A stretch of 64,000 bases of DNA from Vombatus ursinus (lineage: Eukaryota; Chordata; Mammalia; Diprotodontia; Vombatidae), in the NCBI RefSeq assembly GCF_900497805.2, contig NW_020954556.1:60117375-60181374 (forward strand), given 5' to 3'. A program made the translations under genes and the position numbers. The notes under the pieces are model-generated. The model saw nothing but the letters and a program-made list of their open reading frames with translations. It ran no database searches and was not told the DNA's origin. The first letter of the stretch is position 1, and every line of letters begins with the position of its first letter. This document shows, piece after piece, positions 29,550 through 39,684 of this stretch.

Positions 29550-29720
29550 TGTCAATGTCAGAAAAATATCAAAGAAGGGCCCTGGGTAATTGGTTGAACT
29601 TTTTGGAGAATATGGATGAAGAGTCTTACAGCATAGCCCCACATGGATGAGCTGCAATCTGCACCAATGGAGGGAATGCCCACATTGATGATATCACAGG
29701 TCCATGGGATGGTTGGAGTA
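29550..29720 (+). mobile_element. RTE-type LINE 3' end
   Basis: Translation gives NIKEGPWVIG, FWRIWMKSLTA and WMSCNLHQWRE in neighbouring frames, resembling the last codons of the RTE protein (PRNVKRxRGRPxxRWVDxLxxxYGxTW…). The following CCCACATTGATGATATCACA is shared with the RTE tail at 33.2 kb (GTCCATATTGATGAGACCAT). Frames are broken. Confidence 0.5.
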
Positions 29721-29928
29721 CTGGGATCAACATGGCACTAAAAATTCAATTGAAAAGAGAAAAGATTAGTTACTTGGTCTTTGCAATTAGGAATGTAGAA
29801 TCATAGAAATAAGTTTAGAGCCAGAAGAAACTCCAGTGGTCATTTAGTCCAACTCACACCTGACAAGGAATATCTACTGTAATATATCTGACAAGTGGCT
29901 ATCCAATCTCTGTTCTGCCTGAAGACTT

Positions 29929-30077
29929 TTTTTTTTCTTAGGCAATTGGGGTTAAGGGACTTGCCCAGGGTCATACAGCTAGTAACTGTCAAGTATTTGG
30001 TCTGAGGCTGAATTTGAACTCAGGTCCTCCTGACTTCAGGGCCAATGCTCTATCTACTGCACCATCTAGCTGTCCCC
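29929..30077 (-). mobile_element. WSINE1-type SINE with 14-bp target duplication
   Basis: Short T run, GGCAATTGGGGTTAAGGGAC, GCCCAGGGTCATACAGCTAG, TTTGAACTCAGGTCCTCC, GCACCATCTAGCTGTCCCC. CTGCCTGAAGACTT stands at 29915-29928 and 30078-30091 without mismatch. Relatively young; inserted into a CR1 copy. Confidence 0.92.
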
Positions 30078-30149
30078 CTGCCTGAAGACTTCTGATGAAG
30101 GAAAACTCACCACCTCTTGAGGCAGCTAATTCAACTTTCCATCATAGGC

Positions 30150-30215
30150 ATCAACAAGCATATATTAAGCACTTACTGTGTACCAGGAGCTGCACTAAGC
30201 ACTGGAGATTTAAAG
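30150..30215 (+). mobile_element. TTATTAAGC-family repeat, short copy
   Basis: CAACAAGCATATATTAAGCA, CTTACTGTGTACCAGGAGCT, GCACTAAGCACTGGAGAT. Sits inside the CR1 copy. Confidence 0.6.
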
Positions 30216-30329
30216 GCCCCCCTAAAATGGTCCTTGGACAGTGTTAAATTTTAGGAAGTTTTCCCTTAAATTGAGTCTTACTTTGCCTCTTTTCAACTTC
30301 CACTTACCGCTTTCATTCTTACTGGTGTA

Positions 30330-31235
30330 GCCAGTACTAGAAAGGGAAGACAGGGCAGCCATGTCATTGGGTGGGGAGAGAAAAAGCCAGGTCTTGATGA
30401 TTGCTAGAAGATAAAATGAGTGGGAAATGCAGAGATTTAGGATGAGGGGAATTTTGTTGCTTATGGAACAGGCATTCCATTCCTTCTACTTCCAAGTATA
30501 GTTGAAGGGGTAAGTGATGTTTGGTTGGGACTTTGGGGTATGAGGGTTGAGATAGATAGGAATAAAGAATCAGGTGTTGGAGAATGGGGTGTGGATGATG
30601 ACCTACAGGGGTTCAGAATCACTGGGATGTGGAGAATATGACAAGGTGTGAGTCTGTTTATCATTGATTGGAAGGTACCATGCCTCATCCCAGAGAAGTT
30701 TGGATATTAAGCAGGAGTCAATCACAATACAAGAGGAGGGCACACAGTCAGATGGAAGGTTTTGTTTCATGTCCCTTCCTTTTGAAGGCTGACAGTTAGG
30801 CAAGAGATGGCCGAGTGGGAGATAGAAGTCCTGCTCCTCACTCACTTTCTTCTTTCTCTTCCTTCAAGGGACAGGCTCAGCCCTGTCAGAGGGATTCTCT
30901 TAGTATTAGGGCAAATGGAAGTCACATGTGCAGCAGGGATGGCAGGCCCATGGTCAGAGAAAGTTTGCTTCTCTTGTCACCTAAGATTGAAGATCAGGAG
31001 AACCCTTGCTGCCTTCCCTCAGGAACTACATGCCTCAACTTATTGATGTGCTCAGAGGAAGATCTATTGGTTTTCTTCTCCCTTTGGATCTGTATGTATC
31101 ATCGATTGGATTGGCATACCCACTAGTTTGGGTGTGCAATATGTGGGCATGAAATATGATACTACTTTTCATATTCTATCTCATAAAATCCAGTGAGTCA
31201 GCCCTACTAACTGTAGGGCAAACCAGAAACTCCTC
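30330..31235. other. No gene or clear repeat recognised
   Basis: About 900 bp with several short open frames on both strands (30461-31126), none with a motif or domain. May contain very old repeats; nothing supportable. Confidence 0.35.
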
Positions 31236-31239
31236 TGTT

Positions 31240-31695
31240 GAGCCTTTAAAACTCATGACCTGGCCCCAACTTACCTTCCCAGTGTAAATATCCATTATTC
31301 ACTTACCCAAATTTTACTAGCCAAACTGGCTCACACATGAGAAACAATCTCCCACCTGCATGCCTGGAATGTTCTCCCTCCTCTCTGCCACATCACATGT
31401 TCCTTCGAGATGCCTCTGAAACACCTTCTTTAGAAAATCATTTTCAATCCTCCCAAACCATCATTGCCCTCCCTGCCAAAATTGCTTTGCATTAAACTTA
31501 CTCATATTTGTTTGTATTTATTGTTTTAATATTTTTCTGTATTTACTTATATAGGTGTTAGTTGCCATCCCTGGTGAGATATAAATAAGCTCATTAGAAA
31601 TGGAAATTATTTCATTCTTTGTAGGTTCAGTGCATAGCACGGTACCTGGCACATAACTGGTACTTAATTAATGCTTGTTGATTGGTTGATTAATT
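31240..31695 (+). mobile_element. L2 LINE 3' region
   Basis: GACCTGGCCCCAACTTACCT, TTTACTAGCCAAACTGGCTC, TGCATGCCTGGAATGTTCTC, TTCCTTCGAGATGCCTCTGA, CACGGTACCTGGCACATAAC, TGGTACTTAATTAATGCTTG. A clear L2 3' end of about 450 bp. Confidence 0.85.
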
Positions 31696-31796
31696 AATTG
31701 GAATGCATATTCACACTCTAAATTCAGTATTCTTGGCCCTTTATAATACTGCATTTTCATGTCCTCGATATTTTTGGTACCACTTCTCATATGAAA

Positions 31797-31850
31797 GTCA
31801 ATCAATCAGTCAACAAACATTTGTTAAGTGCCTACTGTGTGCTAGATAGG
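31797..31850 (+). mobile_element. TTATTAAGC-family repeat, short copy
   Basis: GTCAACAAACATTTGTTAAG, TGCCTACTGTGTGCTAGATA. Confidence 0.5.
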
Positions 31851-32109
31851 TACAATAACATACTGTACCCTACTTAACTCCCACCACACATCTTTCTATT
31901 TTCCTTTGGGTCACTTGCAAATGTAATTTTTCAGAGGTCCTGGTGTTTCATGATTCATAGTTTTCATAGCTATACAGCCACAATGGGAAAATATTGTTGT
32001 TGAAGAAGTTTGCAAAGAGAGTGGTTTAAAATGACTAAAACATGGGTCAATTTTCCAACTGCAATCCAGCCCATATTACCTTCCTATTCTGTTCTGGATT
32101 CAGCTTTTA

Positions 32110-32638
32110 TATAATTTTTTAAAAAATGTTTATTGGTCAACATGGCAAAGAAACAAGTAATCAACTGGTCATTTGAACTCAGTCAGTTTTTTGGACCATT
32201 TTTTTCATTTTCTGAATTAAGTTAAAGCAGCTGGCATACAAGGTCCCGGTCATGAGCGTGGATGACACGGCTATGCCTCAATAGTGAGTTTTGCTGTTCC
32301 ATGTTATAAAGGGAATTCATGTTCAGATTAAAGAATGCCAAAATTAGGATGGATCCATCACAAATCTGAGGAGGATCTAGAATGCCAGTTCTTTTGTCAG
32401 CACCTTCCAGAGAATCTGCAACATTTAGAAGCCACAGAGCATCTATAACCCTTCTGAAGAGAATACCCTTTTCTGGTTGCCATTCAAGACTGATCACATC
32501 AGGAGGAAGGATATCTTTAGTGGCACCATTTTCAGTTCTACCTAGAGTTGAAGACCCACGAAAATCAAACCAAGTCACATGATGAATTGTTCCTGCGTTT
32601 ATAGCTTTTTGTCTATTTATTTGGCAGAAGCAAGGGTG
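32110..32638 (-). pseudogene. Unidentified coding-like fragment resembling the 3' end of a retrocopied mRNA
   Basis: The minus strand is open for about 138 codons (32638-32222). It starts without a Met (CFCQINRQKAINAGTIHHVT), then WFDFRGSSTLGRTENGATKD, ILPPDVISLEWQPEKGILFR and, at the end, RVIHAHDRDLVCQLL. An internal Met would give 118 aa. About 90 nt after the stop an AATAAA signal (plus 32129-32134) is followed by an A-rich end, as in a processed mRNA. Composition is protein-like rather than repeat-like. I do not recognise the parent gene. It could be a 5'-truncated retrocopy, a last exon, or chance. Confidence 0.4.
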
Positions 32639-32925
32639 TTACTCTAACATGATGTTCCCTGAGCTCAGTCTAGATGGAATGGTTGATACCCCTCTTATCA
32701 TTAGTATTGTGTTTTCTGTAGCAGACTTTCTTAGTTCCTCTTTTACATGTGGCACACTGAGAACTCACCAATGAAGAGGCACAAGGAGAGAAAGGTCTGT
32801 AATATCTTGCACAACTGCTCATTTGTATTGTTGGCTGGTGTTACAGTACAAGTTTCCAACAAGGATTTCCATGAAATAGAATGGAATTTCATGGGTTGGG
32901 TTGCTATAGAGAGACACTAGTGGAG
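32639..32925. other. No feature recognised
   Basis: Unique-looking sequence between the coding-like fragment and an RTE copy. If the fragment is a retrocopy, its 5' break is near 32640. Confidence 0.35.
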
Positions 32926-32929
32926 ATGA

Positions 32930-33230
32930 GCAGCCTGGAACAAGTTACACAATGAGGAATTATAAAGGAGAAACAGACTAAAAGAAACATATGAGTGGGA
33001 AAGTGGAAGAGCTGATCACATGGCAAGATTAAAAGATAATTATTGTACAACTTAGGTGCTTCGTTACTGTCCTTGAAACGTTAAGAGAAAGTCAGGCTCC
33101 AGTATACTGGGTGACCCCTCTCATGAAGTTATGAGAAGGCATAGACAAGAACTGAACAGGATGAGGAGCTATGGATGGGTTGAAATCTGTATCACAAGAG
33201 AGGATGTCCATATTGATGAGACCATAGATT
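32930..33230 (+). mobile_element. RTE-type LINE, 3' end of ORF
   Basis: Reads KKTYEWESGRADHMARLKDN, then in neighbouring frames NVKRKSGSS, GDPSHEVMRRHRQEL and RSYGWVEICI. This is the RTE C-terminus (…WAGHVARIKDNRWT…RNVKRxRGRPxxRWVDP…). The tail TGTCCATATTGATGAGACCA follows. Several frame changes; non-functional. Confidence 0.65.
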
Positions 33231-33238
33231 CATCAGAG

Positions 33239-33428
33239 CAAGAATTGGCAAACTATGACCTGAAAGTAAAATGTGTTTTGTACAGCCTGCAAAGCTTAGA
33301 ATAGTTTTTACATTTTAAAATTAAGTTTTGTTGTATTTGCAAATGTAAAAAACATTCTTAGCTTGTGGACCATACAAAAACAAATACAAGCCAGAGTTGG
33401 TACTTGGTCTATAGTTTGCCTCTCCCTG
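33239..33428. mobile_element. hAT-Charlie-like MITE, diverged
   Basis: Ends are imperfect inverted repeats: CAAGAATTGGCAAACTATGA and, at the right, CTATAGTTTGCCTCTCCCTG, against the known mammalian CAGGGGTTGGCAAACTAC terminus. The inside has the family's TTTTTACATTTTAAAATTAAG stretch. Target duplication no longer readable. Confidence 0.7.
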
Positions 33429-33529
33429 AATAAAGTTAACTGAGTGATCCAGTAAGTGGCTTCATTTGATGAGTGGTCCACACATGTAAATTCTTATCTA
33501 TTCTTCTCATTATTAGTACAGATGATAAT

Positions 33530-33620
33530 GGATTCTCTGTCATTGGAGATCATCAAGCACAATCTAAACTAGATGGTCTATGAGGTCCTTTCTGATTCTA
33601 AGATTCTATAATTCTGCGAT
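33530..33620 (+). mobile_element. CR1/L3 3' terminus fragment
   Basis: TCATTGGAGATCATCAAGCA, AACTAGATGGTCTATGAGGT, CCTTTCTGATTCTAAGATTC, TATAATTCTG. Matches the extreme 3' end of the CR1/L3 family. Confidence 0.55.
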
Positions 33621-33844
33621 AATTCAGGGGATTTTCAATCTTGTAAATATTAGCTAGATAGCTCACACCCAAGCTTCTGCTAACCTGATTTGGTTCCTCA
33701 CTGTGTAACTGATAGATCCAGAATTGGGCTGAATTTATACAGATGAGCTTGTCTTATGTAACCCTAACATTTTCCATGTGCCTAATTTCACAGGGATCAT
33801 CCCCAGAGACACTGAGGTATAATAAAGTGAACGCTAGATTTAGT

Positions 33845-33995
33845 GTTAGCTAATCTGGAATTTAACCTTCATCTTGCAACATGTGCAACCTTAGATAAGT
33901 AACTTCCATTATTCCAGAGCTCCTCAATTTCCTCATCTATAAAATAAAGGGACTAAGCTAGATAATCTCTTTTCCAGGTCACAATTCTATGCTTC
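33845..33995 (+). mobile_element. MIR SINE, diverged
   Basis: TTAACCTTCATCTTGCAACA, CAACCTTAGATAAGTAACTT, CTCAATTTCCTCATCTATAA, GACTAAGCTAGATAATCTCT. Confidence 0.6.
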
Positions 33996-34436
33996 TATGA
34001 TATTTACCACCACTTGCTGGGTAAGGTTGATATTCCTTGGTTTCTTTGGAGATGTGGTTGTCATCTGGATGGAAGAGGTTGGTTCAGATTACTTCTTACA
34101 TCATCAGAGGAATAAAGTTTTCAGGCCTTTGGTAGGAACTAAGTGACCTTTTCAGAAGAGTGAGACCTTTGGCCAGGAGGAATAAATGGGATAGAAAGTG
34201 AGGCGACAACTGAAATATCTCCAGAGTTTTTGAGGCTAGTAGGCATTTCTACTGGATTGATTTGCTTGCAAAGTTCTTGGCTAGAAGGTATAGGCATCTT
34301 CTACTCCACCACTACCCCCTTTATGGATGCATTCTTTCCTCCCTCCCCCACAAAATGCAAATAGACAAAACATAATATTATTTTGTTTGGTGTAGAGTTG
34401 TATTAGACACAAATCAATTCCGTACTAGTAGACTGA
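33996..34436. other. No feature recognised
   Basis: Mixed sequence; no frame or repeat landmarks. Confidence 0.35.
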
Positions 34437-35640
34437 CATGAAGAATTTTCATTATCATTGCCTAGAGAATAATCAATCAACAAGCATTTATTAAACTCCT
34501 ACTATATGCCAGGCACTATGCTAGAAGCTGAGGACACAAAAAAGAGAATGAAACAGCCCCTGCCCTCAAGAAGCTTATATTCTTTCAAGGGAGACATAAG
34601 TACATATATTAATATCATTTTCAGTGGTGTTCCAATGGATGGCACACAGCAAAAAAGGGTGGGCCAAAATGGTTTATTGATACCCATTATTGATACTCAT
34701 AGGATAGAAGGGAATGCACAGATGAACGAATAGTGTTTCAAGGAAAGGAATTGGTATTTGTCGGGGTCAGGAAAGGATTCATGTAGAAAGGGGCATTCAA
34801 GCTGAGCCTTGAATTAAGGGATTCTAAGAGAAGGAGGTATAAAGGGAAAACATTTCAGGTACACATGTCAGAACAAAGGCTCATAGAGTAGAAATGGAGC
34901 ATCAAGTAAAAGGGATGGCAAGTATTCCTGGTGTTTATTGTCCTGCAGCAGAGGAGCATCCTACTCAGACCTGTACTTTAAAAAAATCACCTGTGCAGGG
35001 GAGGATGACTTGGAGAGGGGAGATTCTTGAGGAAAGGAAACTGATTAGAAGGCCATTGCAGACAAGAAGCTATGAGGGCCTGTACTGGGCGGGGGGGGGG
35101 GGGGACTATGAAAGTGGTGAAAAGGGGACATATCACCATATAAGAGAGAGACAAATGTTGGATATATGGTTCTGGGAATCATCTGCACCCAGAGGTGATT
35201 ATTGAACCCATGGAAGCAAATTATGTAGCACAGAGAGGAGAAGAGTGCCCAAGAGACAACTCTGAGGTCTCCCCCAAGTTGTGGGGTATCAGATGGATGT
35301 TAGGTTGGGAAAAGAGATAGAGGAGTAGTCAGAGAGATACAAGGAGATCCAGGAGACAGAAACCCAGAAAAGAGAGAATATGCAGAAAAAGAGGATGGTT
35401 AACTGTCAAATGTTACAAAGAAGTCAAGAAGATAAGGACTGAGGAAAAGCGGTCAGATTTGTCCATTAGGAAAGCACCAGTAACTGTGGAGAGAACAGCT
35501 TCAGTTGAGTGATGAGGTCATAAACAAGAAGACAAATTGTTAAAAGAGAAAAGAAAGTGGAGGCAAAAAGTGTGGATGGCCTTTTTCTAGGAGTTTGGCT
35601 AAGAAAAGCAGGAAGGATATAGAATGGCAACTACATACGC
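34437..35640 (+). mobile_element. Long TTATTAAGC-family repeat, most complete copy (about 1.2 kb)
   Basis: Starts CAACAAGCATTTATTAAACT, TATGCCAGGCACTATGCTAG, CCCTGCCCTCAAGAAGCTTA. Body words: AAGCTGAGCCTTGAATTAAG, AAGGCCATTGCAGACAAGAA, GAATCATCTGCACCCAGAGG, AGAGTGCCCAAGAGACAACT, GTCAAGAAGATAAGGACTGA, GAACAGCTTCAGTTGAGTGA. Non-coding on both strands; an interrupted G run lies at 35089-35103. The same order is seen in shorter copies at 7.2, 23.4 and 27.2 kb. Family name not assigned. Confidence 0.6.
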
Positions 35641-35784
35641 AAGCATGCTCATAGATAATGGAGGGAAACAGTAGACAGGGAGAAATTCAAGACTGGAAAC
35701 TGAGGATCATCATACAGACACACTGCTGGAGAAGACAGGGCGGAAGAGGATTAAGGAAACAGGTAGCCGATTGGCCTTGAGAGC

Positions 35785-35880
35785 ACTGAGTCAGGAAGAC
35801 CAAAGTTCAATTCCTACCTCTGACGCATACTGATTGTGTGACCTTAAACAAGTCACCTATCAATCTAGTTTCCCAAAACA
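35785..35880 (+). mobile_element. MIR-group SINE fragment
   Basis: AGCACTGAGTCAGGAAGACC, GTTCAATTCCTACCTCTGAC, TTGTGTGACCTTAAACAAGT. Confidence 0.65.
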
Positions 35881-35914
35881 AGACTAGAAGTTACAGAATA
35901 GTTGTCAATAATTT

Positions 35915-36085
35915 GATCTTTTTTTTTTTCCTGGATATAGTTAATGTGGGAGTTTGATGTGCTTGGCTACACCTGCTTTTAATGGGTTTTGTTTCCCTTT
36001 CTTTCTTAATGGCTATTGGAGGGAGAGGTGAGAGGGAGAGAATTTCAGAACTAAAAATAAAATAAAACTGAATTTTAAAAAATTA
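35915..36085 (+). mobile_element. LINE-1 3' UTR tail
   Basis: T run, TGGATATAGTTAATGTGGG, pyrimidine stretch, GGAGGGAGAGGTGAGAGGGA, GAGAATTTCAGAACTAAAAA and an A-rich end. Same layout as the L1 tail at 14.7-14.9 kb. Extremely 5'-truncated. Confidence 0.65.
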
Positions 36086-36789
36086 AACAATGACAGAAAG
36101 AACAACACCTCACTAGAAACTCCATATATAAATGAAATTGCAGGTCTAGGCAAAAAACAAAACTACAATAATGTCAGATATTTATATAATGCTTTAAGGT
36201 TTCTAAGGCATATATCTGACCCAAATTGCAACATTCTCACATTAATTGGTGTAATCCTTAATCCTAGGAGTTCAATAAAAGCACAGTCTTCTTTTAAAGA
36301 AAAAAATTGTGCATATATGATTTATTTGGCTCCATCTACCAAGATGTATTACTACCAAGGCCAGGAGAACCGTAGTTTCAAAGACTATTAGTTTACAGGA
36401 GAATACAGGTGACCAGATTTAGTAATATCCAAGCGAGAGTGAATATGATCTTATTGAAATATCACCCTTTGGCGAGAGGAACCTTACCTGGGAACCAAAA
36501 CATGTAGAACCTATATTCATGTTAAGTCAATGAATTCAAGAAAACACTTGCTAAATGTCTCCTGCATATAGAGTACTGCCTTTTCCTGGAGCTCAAAGGT
36601 CAAAAGGAAGACTGTGGTCAAGTAATTACACTACACAAAACCATGTAATAAGTACACTTAAGAGGTATGAGACAGACAGTTTTGTGAAGTCTGAAGCACA
36701 AAGTATGAGAGTCCTCAGAGAAAGGAGATCAGAAAGGGTTTCATGAAGGAGGAGATGTGAACTAAGCATGCTGTAAATATTCTATCACA
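36086..36789. other. Old repeat remnants, no gene
   Basis: A reversed MIR-like phrase (ATATTTATATAATGCTTTAA) at 36178 and a TTATTAAGC-like start at 36535; otherwise unassigned. Confidence 0.35.
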
Positions 36790-37490
36790 CCTTAAGGCCT
36801 CAAAGTCAATGCTGGGCCATTGGGATACTGGATATCTCCACTTGAAGATTTTATGGGCATCCTGAACTCAACATGTACAAAACTCAATTCATTGTCACCC
36901 CTCCTCCAAACTTCCCTATTTCTGTTGAGAGTACCACCATCTTTCCAGTTTCTAAGGTTCTCAACATTGAGGTCATTCTCTACTTTTCACTCTCTATGGT
37001 ATTCTACTCCAATCAGTTGCCAAGCCTTGTTGATTCTGTAAATCTCTTGCATCTGTCCTTGTCTTTTCACTTACCATCTCTTTCCCATTCAATCCATCAT
37101 TATCTCTTGCCTGGACAATCCTTTTCCATTGGTCTCCCTCCAGTGACTGTTCTCCCTTTCTAATCCAAAACTCAAACTCCTTCCCTTAACATTTAGATAC
37201 CTCCACAATCTGGTTCTCACTTACCTTTCCAGAGTTATTCCACTGTTCCCCACTCCCACCATTGTGTAGATTCTATATTCCAGTCACATGGTCCACTTGC
37301 TATTCCCAAAACTTAACATTTCAGTTCCCTCTCTATCTTTGCAAAGGGTGCCCCACGTGCCTAGAATATTCTCTATCCTCATGTTTGCCCCTTAGACTCC
37401 TTAGCTTTTTTCAAAGCTCAGCTCAGGTATGATTTTTTTCAGAGAAGGAGGTCTTTTGAAATCCCCATTCATTCCCAGGATTTTAGAGTT
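36790..37490 (+). mobile_element. L2 LINE, about 700 bp of the 3' region
   Basis: GATATCTCCACTTGAAGATT, CTGAACTCAACATGTACAAA, GTACCACCATCTTTCCAGTT, TTGCCAAGCCTTGTTGATTC, TCTTGCCTGGACAATCC, TCTGGTTCTCACTTACCTTT, GCCCCACGTGCCTAGAATAT, AAAGCTCAGCTCAGGTATGA. The order matches L2; frames at 36820-37163 are shadows of it. Confidence 0.85.
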
Positions 37491-37506
37491 CTTTTTACCT
37501 GAAGTT

Positions 37507-37530
37507 CATTCATTCATTCATTCATTCCTT
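37507..37530. repeat. (CATT)n microsatellite
   Basis: About six CATT units at the L2 boundary. Confidence 0.85.
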
Positions 37531-38419
37531 CATTAAGCATTCATTAAACAAGCATATATTAAGCACATACTAAGAGGCAGAGTGGTGTCATATAGAGCAC
37601 TGATGTTGGCTTTAGAAAGACCTTCATTCTTCATGATGAATGGCCCCAAGGACAGGGCAGGCGCGTTCTTTGTACATAGTAATTTTTTTGTAAATGTTGA
37701 ATTGATTTGAATAAATTGCTCATGACCATCCCTTACAACTCCACCTCTCCTCCTCTGAGGTAAAAACAAGCGAAACAAACAAATGAAACAACCAGTGGGT
37801 AATCTGCCTTTTTGTAGGGAACAGATACAGTCCCTCGTCAGGGTTGTGAACCCTCTTTATCCCTCATAGTCACCCCATAGCATGCCCACCTGATCTTTTT
37901 GCCCACTGTGCTCATCATTACTAAATCAGGACACTGAGTGTGACTGCCAACCACCAGATCAGATCTGATGTGCCCGTGGCCTGTTGTGTCATTCAGCTAG
38001 GCCTGGCCTTTCTCTCAGGGTTAGCATCAGGCAGCAGTCATCGCTCTGACATTGCATTCCCATTGTCTAGTCTCCCAGTGAAAAGAATCTGCTGAGTAGT
38101 GTATCTACCTTCTTCCGCCTCATCTGCTGGAAGAAGGGGAAAGCACGGGAAGCCGGTGGCCATTTTCTCTGGCTATCAGCAGGACACATCACTCAGAATG
38201 TATCTATTTGGATATGGTGGTTTCTTCTCTTTCTGAGTCTCCCCCCATTTCCCCCCCCCCCCCCCCCGCCGCCTCCAGGAGCCTGTATGAATCCTCTGGT
38301 AGGAAAACCTGAGAAGAATACATTTTCCTCGTGTATTTACACATATGAGAAGCTTTTCTCATTGTATTTGCAATTCTGTTTTTGGCATTGACCTCCATTT
38401 TCATAATCCTTCATGGAGT
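37531..38419. other. Mostly unique sequence with a C run, no gene
   Basis: A poly-C run (about 38252-38267) followed by GCCGCC. Otherwise no repeat family recognised; 37790-38200 could be part of the neighbouring island. Confidence 0.4.
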
Positions 38420-38970
38420 ATCATGGTTTAAAAAGCTTTCTCTCCCTGCTGTTTTTGTTAAAAGGTTTTGGGGTATGATACTTGGAAAGTCAAATTCTGC
38501 ATTTAAATGTTATGTTTTCACAGACACAATATAAAAAGGGGCCATACTTGGGGGCTGTTTTTCTTCCTGGGAGAGGAGCGAGCAATCCCATCCCTATGCA
38601 TACATTGTTAACTAAACTCTGAGAGTGTACCGCTGCTTTAATAGTAAAGCAATTGTGATTACATCTTGCTCGTAATTACATTTATTTGCTCACATATGTC
38701 CAAAAAGGCAAGCATTAGTCAGGCTGCACGGGCATGTGTTTGTGGAGGGGAAATCATCTGGCAGCTTGACAGCGGGGGAAATAGCTTACAGCCACTTAAG
38801 TCTTTCCTGTCATAGACACTTGCAAAGACTGTCAGGGCTTAGTTAGTTTTTGCTTGCGTGCTTTTCAAATCGATTGCATTTGGAGGGAGAGAGAATTTAT
38901 TATGTGCGATGGATTTGCATCTAAATAATCAAAATATTAGAAGCTGCAAATAACAAGACACACGTCTGTG
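38420..38970. other. Repeat-free island, best candidate conserved regulatory element of the window
   Basis: No repeat, even composition and dense developmental-factor words: TAATTA at 38673-38678 (CTCGTAATTACATTTATTTG), a POU octamer ATTTGCAT at 38913-38920, AATTGTGATTACATC, CATTTAAATG and GCAAATAACAAG. No ORF. Typical look of vertebrate conserved non-coding elements; conservation cannot be tested here. Confidence 0.45.
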
Positions 38971-39164
38971 AGCCCGAAGAGGGGCAGCTGGGGGATTGCT
39001 GTGTTTGGAGGCTGACTCAGAGAGGGCCACCACTCTATTCTCCTTATCAAGGGAGATAGGAGTTGTTATGGCAGGTGGGTCAGGTGTACTGGTGAGGAAT
39101 GAGATTTGGGACTGCAGGCATTCATTTAACCAGCATTTGTTAAACTCCTACTTAGAGACAGAGT
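38971..39164. other. Unique sequence
   Basis: Contains a TTATTAAGC-like remnant (CCAGCATTTGTTAAACTCCT) at about 39129; otherwise unassigned. Confidence 0.4.
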
Positions 39165-39350
39165 GATGGTGTATTAGAGCAAGTCCTGAAGACCTGAATT
39201 TTAATCTTAGTGCCGATACCTAATTGCTATGTAACAAATCACTTATTAATTCTCTCTCAAACTTTGTTTCCTCATGTGGAAAATAACACATATCACTGTT
39301 ATGAGAATCAAATGAGTTATCTAAAGTACTTTGCAAAACTTAAAGATATT
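39165..39350 (+). mobile_element. MIR SINE
   Basis: GTATTAGAGCAAGTCCTGAA, ATTGCTATGTAACAAATCAC, TTTGTTTCCTCATGTGGAAA, ATGAGAATCAAATGAGTTAT, AAAGTACTTTGCAAAACTTA. Confidence 0.7.
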
Positions 39351-39361
39351 TATCTATGTAT

Positions 39362-39425
39362 ATATTATGGATATATATATATATATGTATACAAACACAG
39401 AGTATGTGTGTGTTATATATTATAA
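39362..39425. repeat. (TA)n-rich simple sequence
   Basis: TATATA and TGTG words following the MIR tail. Confidence 0.75.
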
Positions 39426-39434
39426 TAGTTATTT

Positions 39435-39683
39435 TTATTTTATTGTTGTTTAATTGATTAATCATGTCTGACTCTTCCTGATCCCATTTGAGATTTTCTT
39501 GTCAAAGATACTGGAGTAGTTAGTCATTTCCTTCTCCAGCTCATTTTACAAATGAGGAACCTGAGATAAACAGGGTTAAGTGACTTACCCATGGTCACAC
39601 AGCTGGTAAGTATCTGAGGCCAGATTTGAACTGAGGTCCTTCTGACTTGCCTTATAGCCACTGCACTACCTAGCTGCTCCAAT
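39435..39683 (-). mobile_element. Mar1-type CORE-SINE, reverse orientation
   Basis: AATCATGTCTGACTCTTCCT, GATACTGGAGTAGTTAGTCA, TTCCTTCTCCAGCTCATTTT, CAGGGTTAAGTGACTTACCC, GTCACACAGCTGGTAAGTAT, GCACTACCTAGCTGCTCC. Confidence 0.88.
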
Positions 39684-39684
39684 T

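Larger units (their letters stand above)
29805..30310 (-). mobile_element. CR1/L3-type LINE 3' region, interrupted twice
   Basis: AATCATAGAAATAAG-type start, GGTCATTTAGTCCAACTCAC, GTGGCTATCCAATCTCTGTT, then after an inserted SINE CACCACCTCTTGAGGCAGCT, and after a second insert TTTTAGGAAGTTTTCCCTTA, TTGCCTCTTTTCAACTTCCA. Pieces are colinear with the copies at 9.9 and 44.8 kb. Confidence 0.7.

Noticed and set aside
35089-35103. G run considered as a G-quadruplex
   Set aside because: A single homopolymer, possibly length-variable or an assembly artefact; no four-tract arrangement.
34894-35205. Plus-strand open frame of 103 codons
   Set aside because: Lies within the long TTATTAAGC-family repeat and includes a G homopolymer translated as Gly; no motif.
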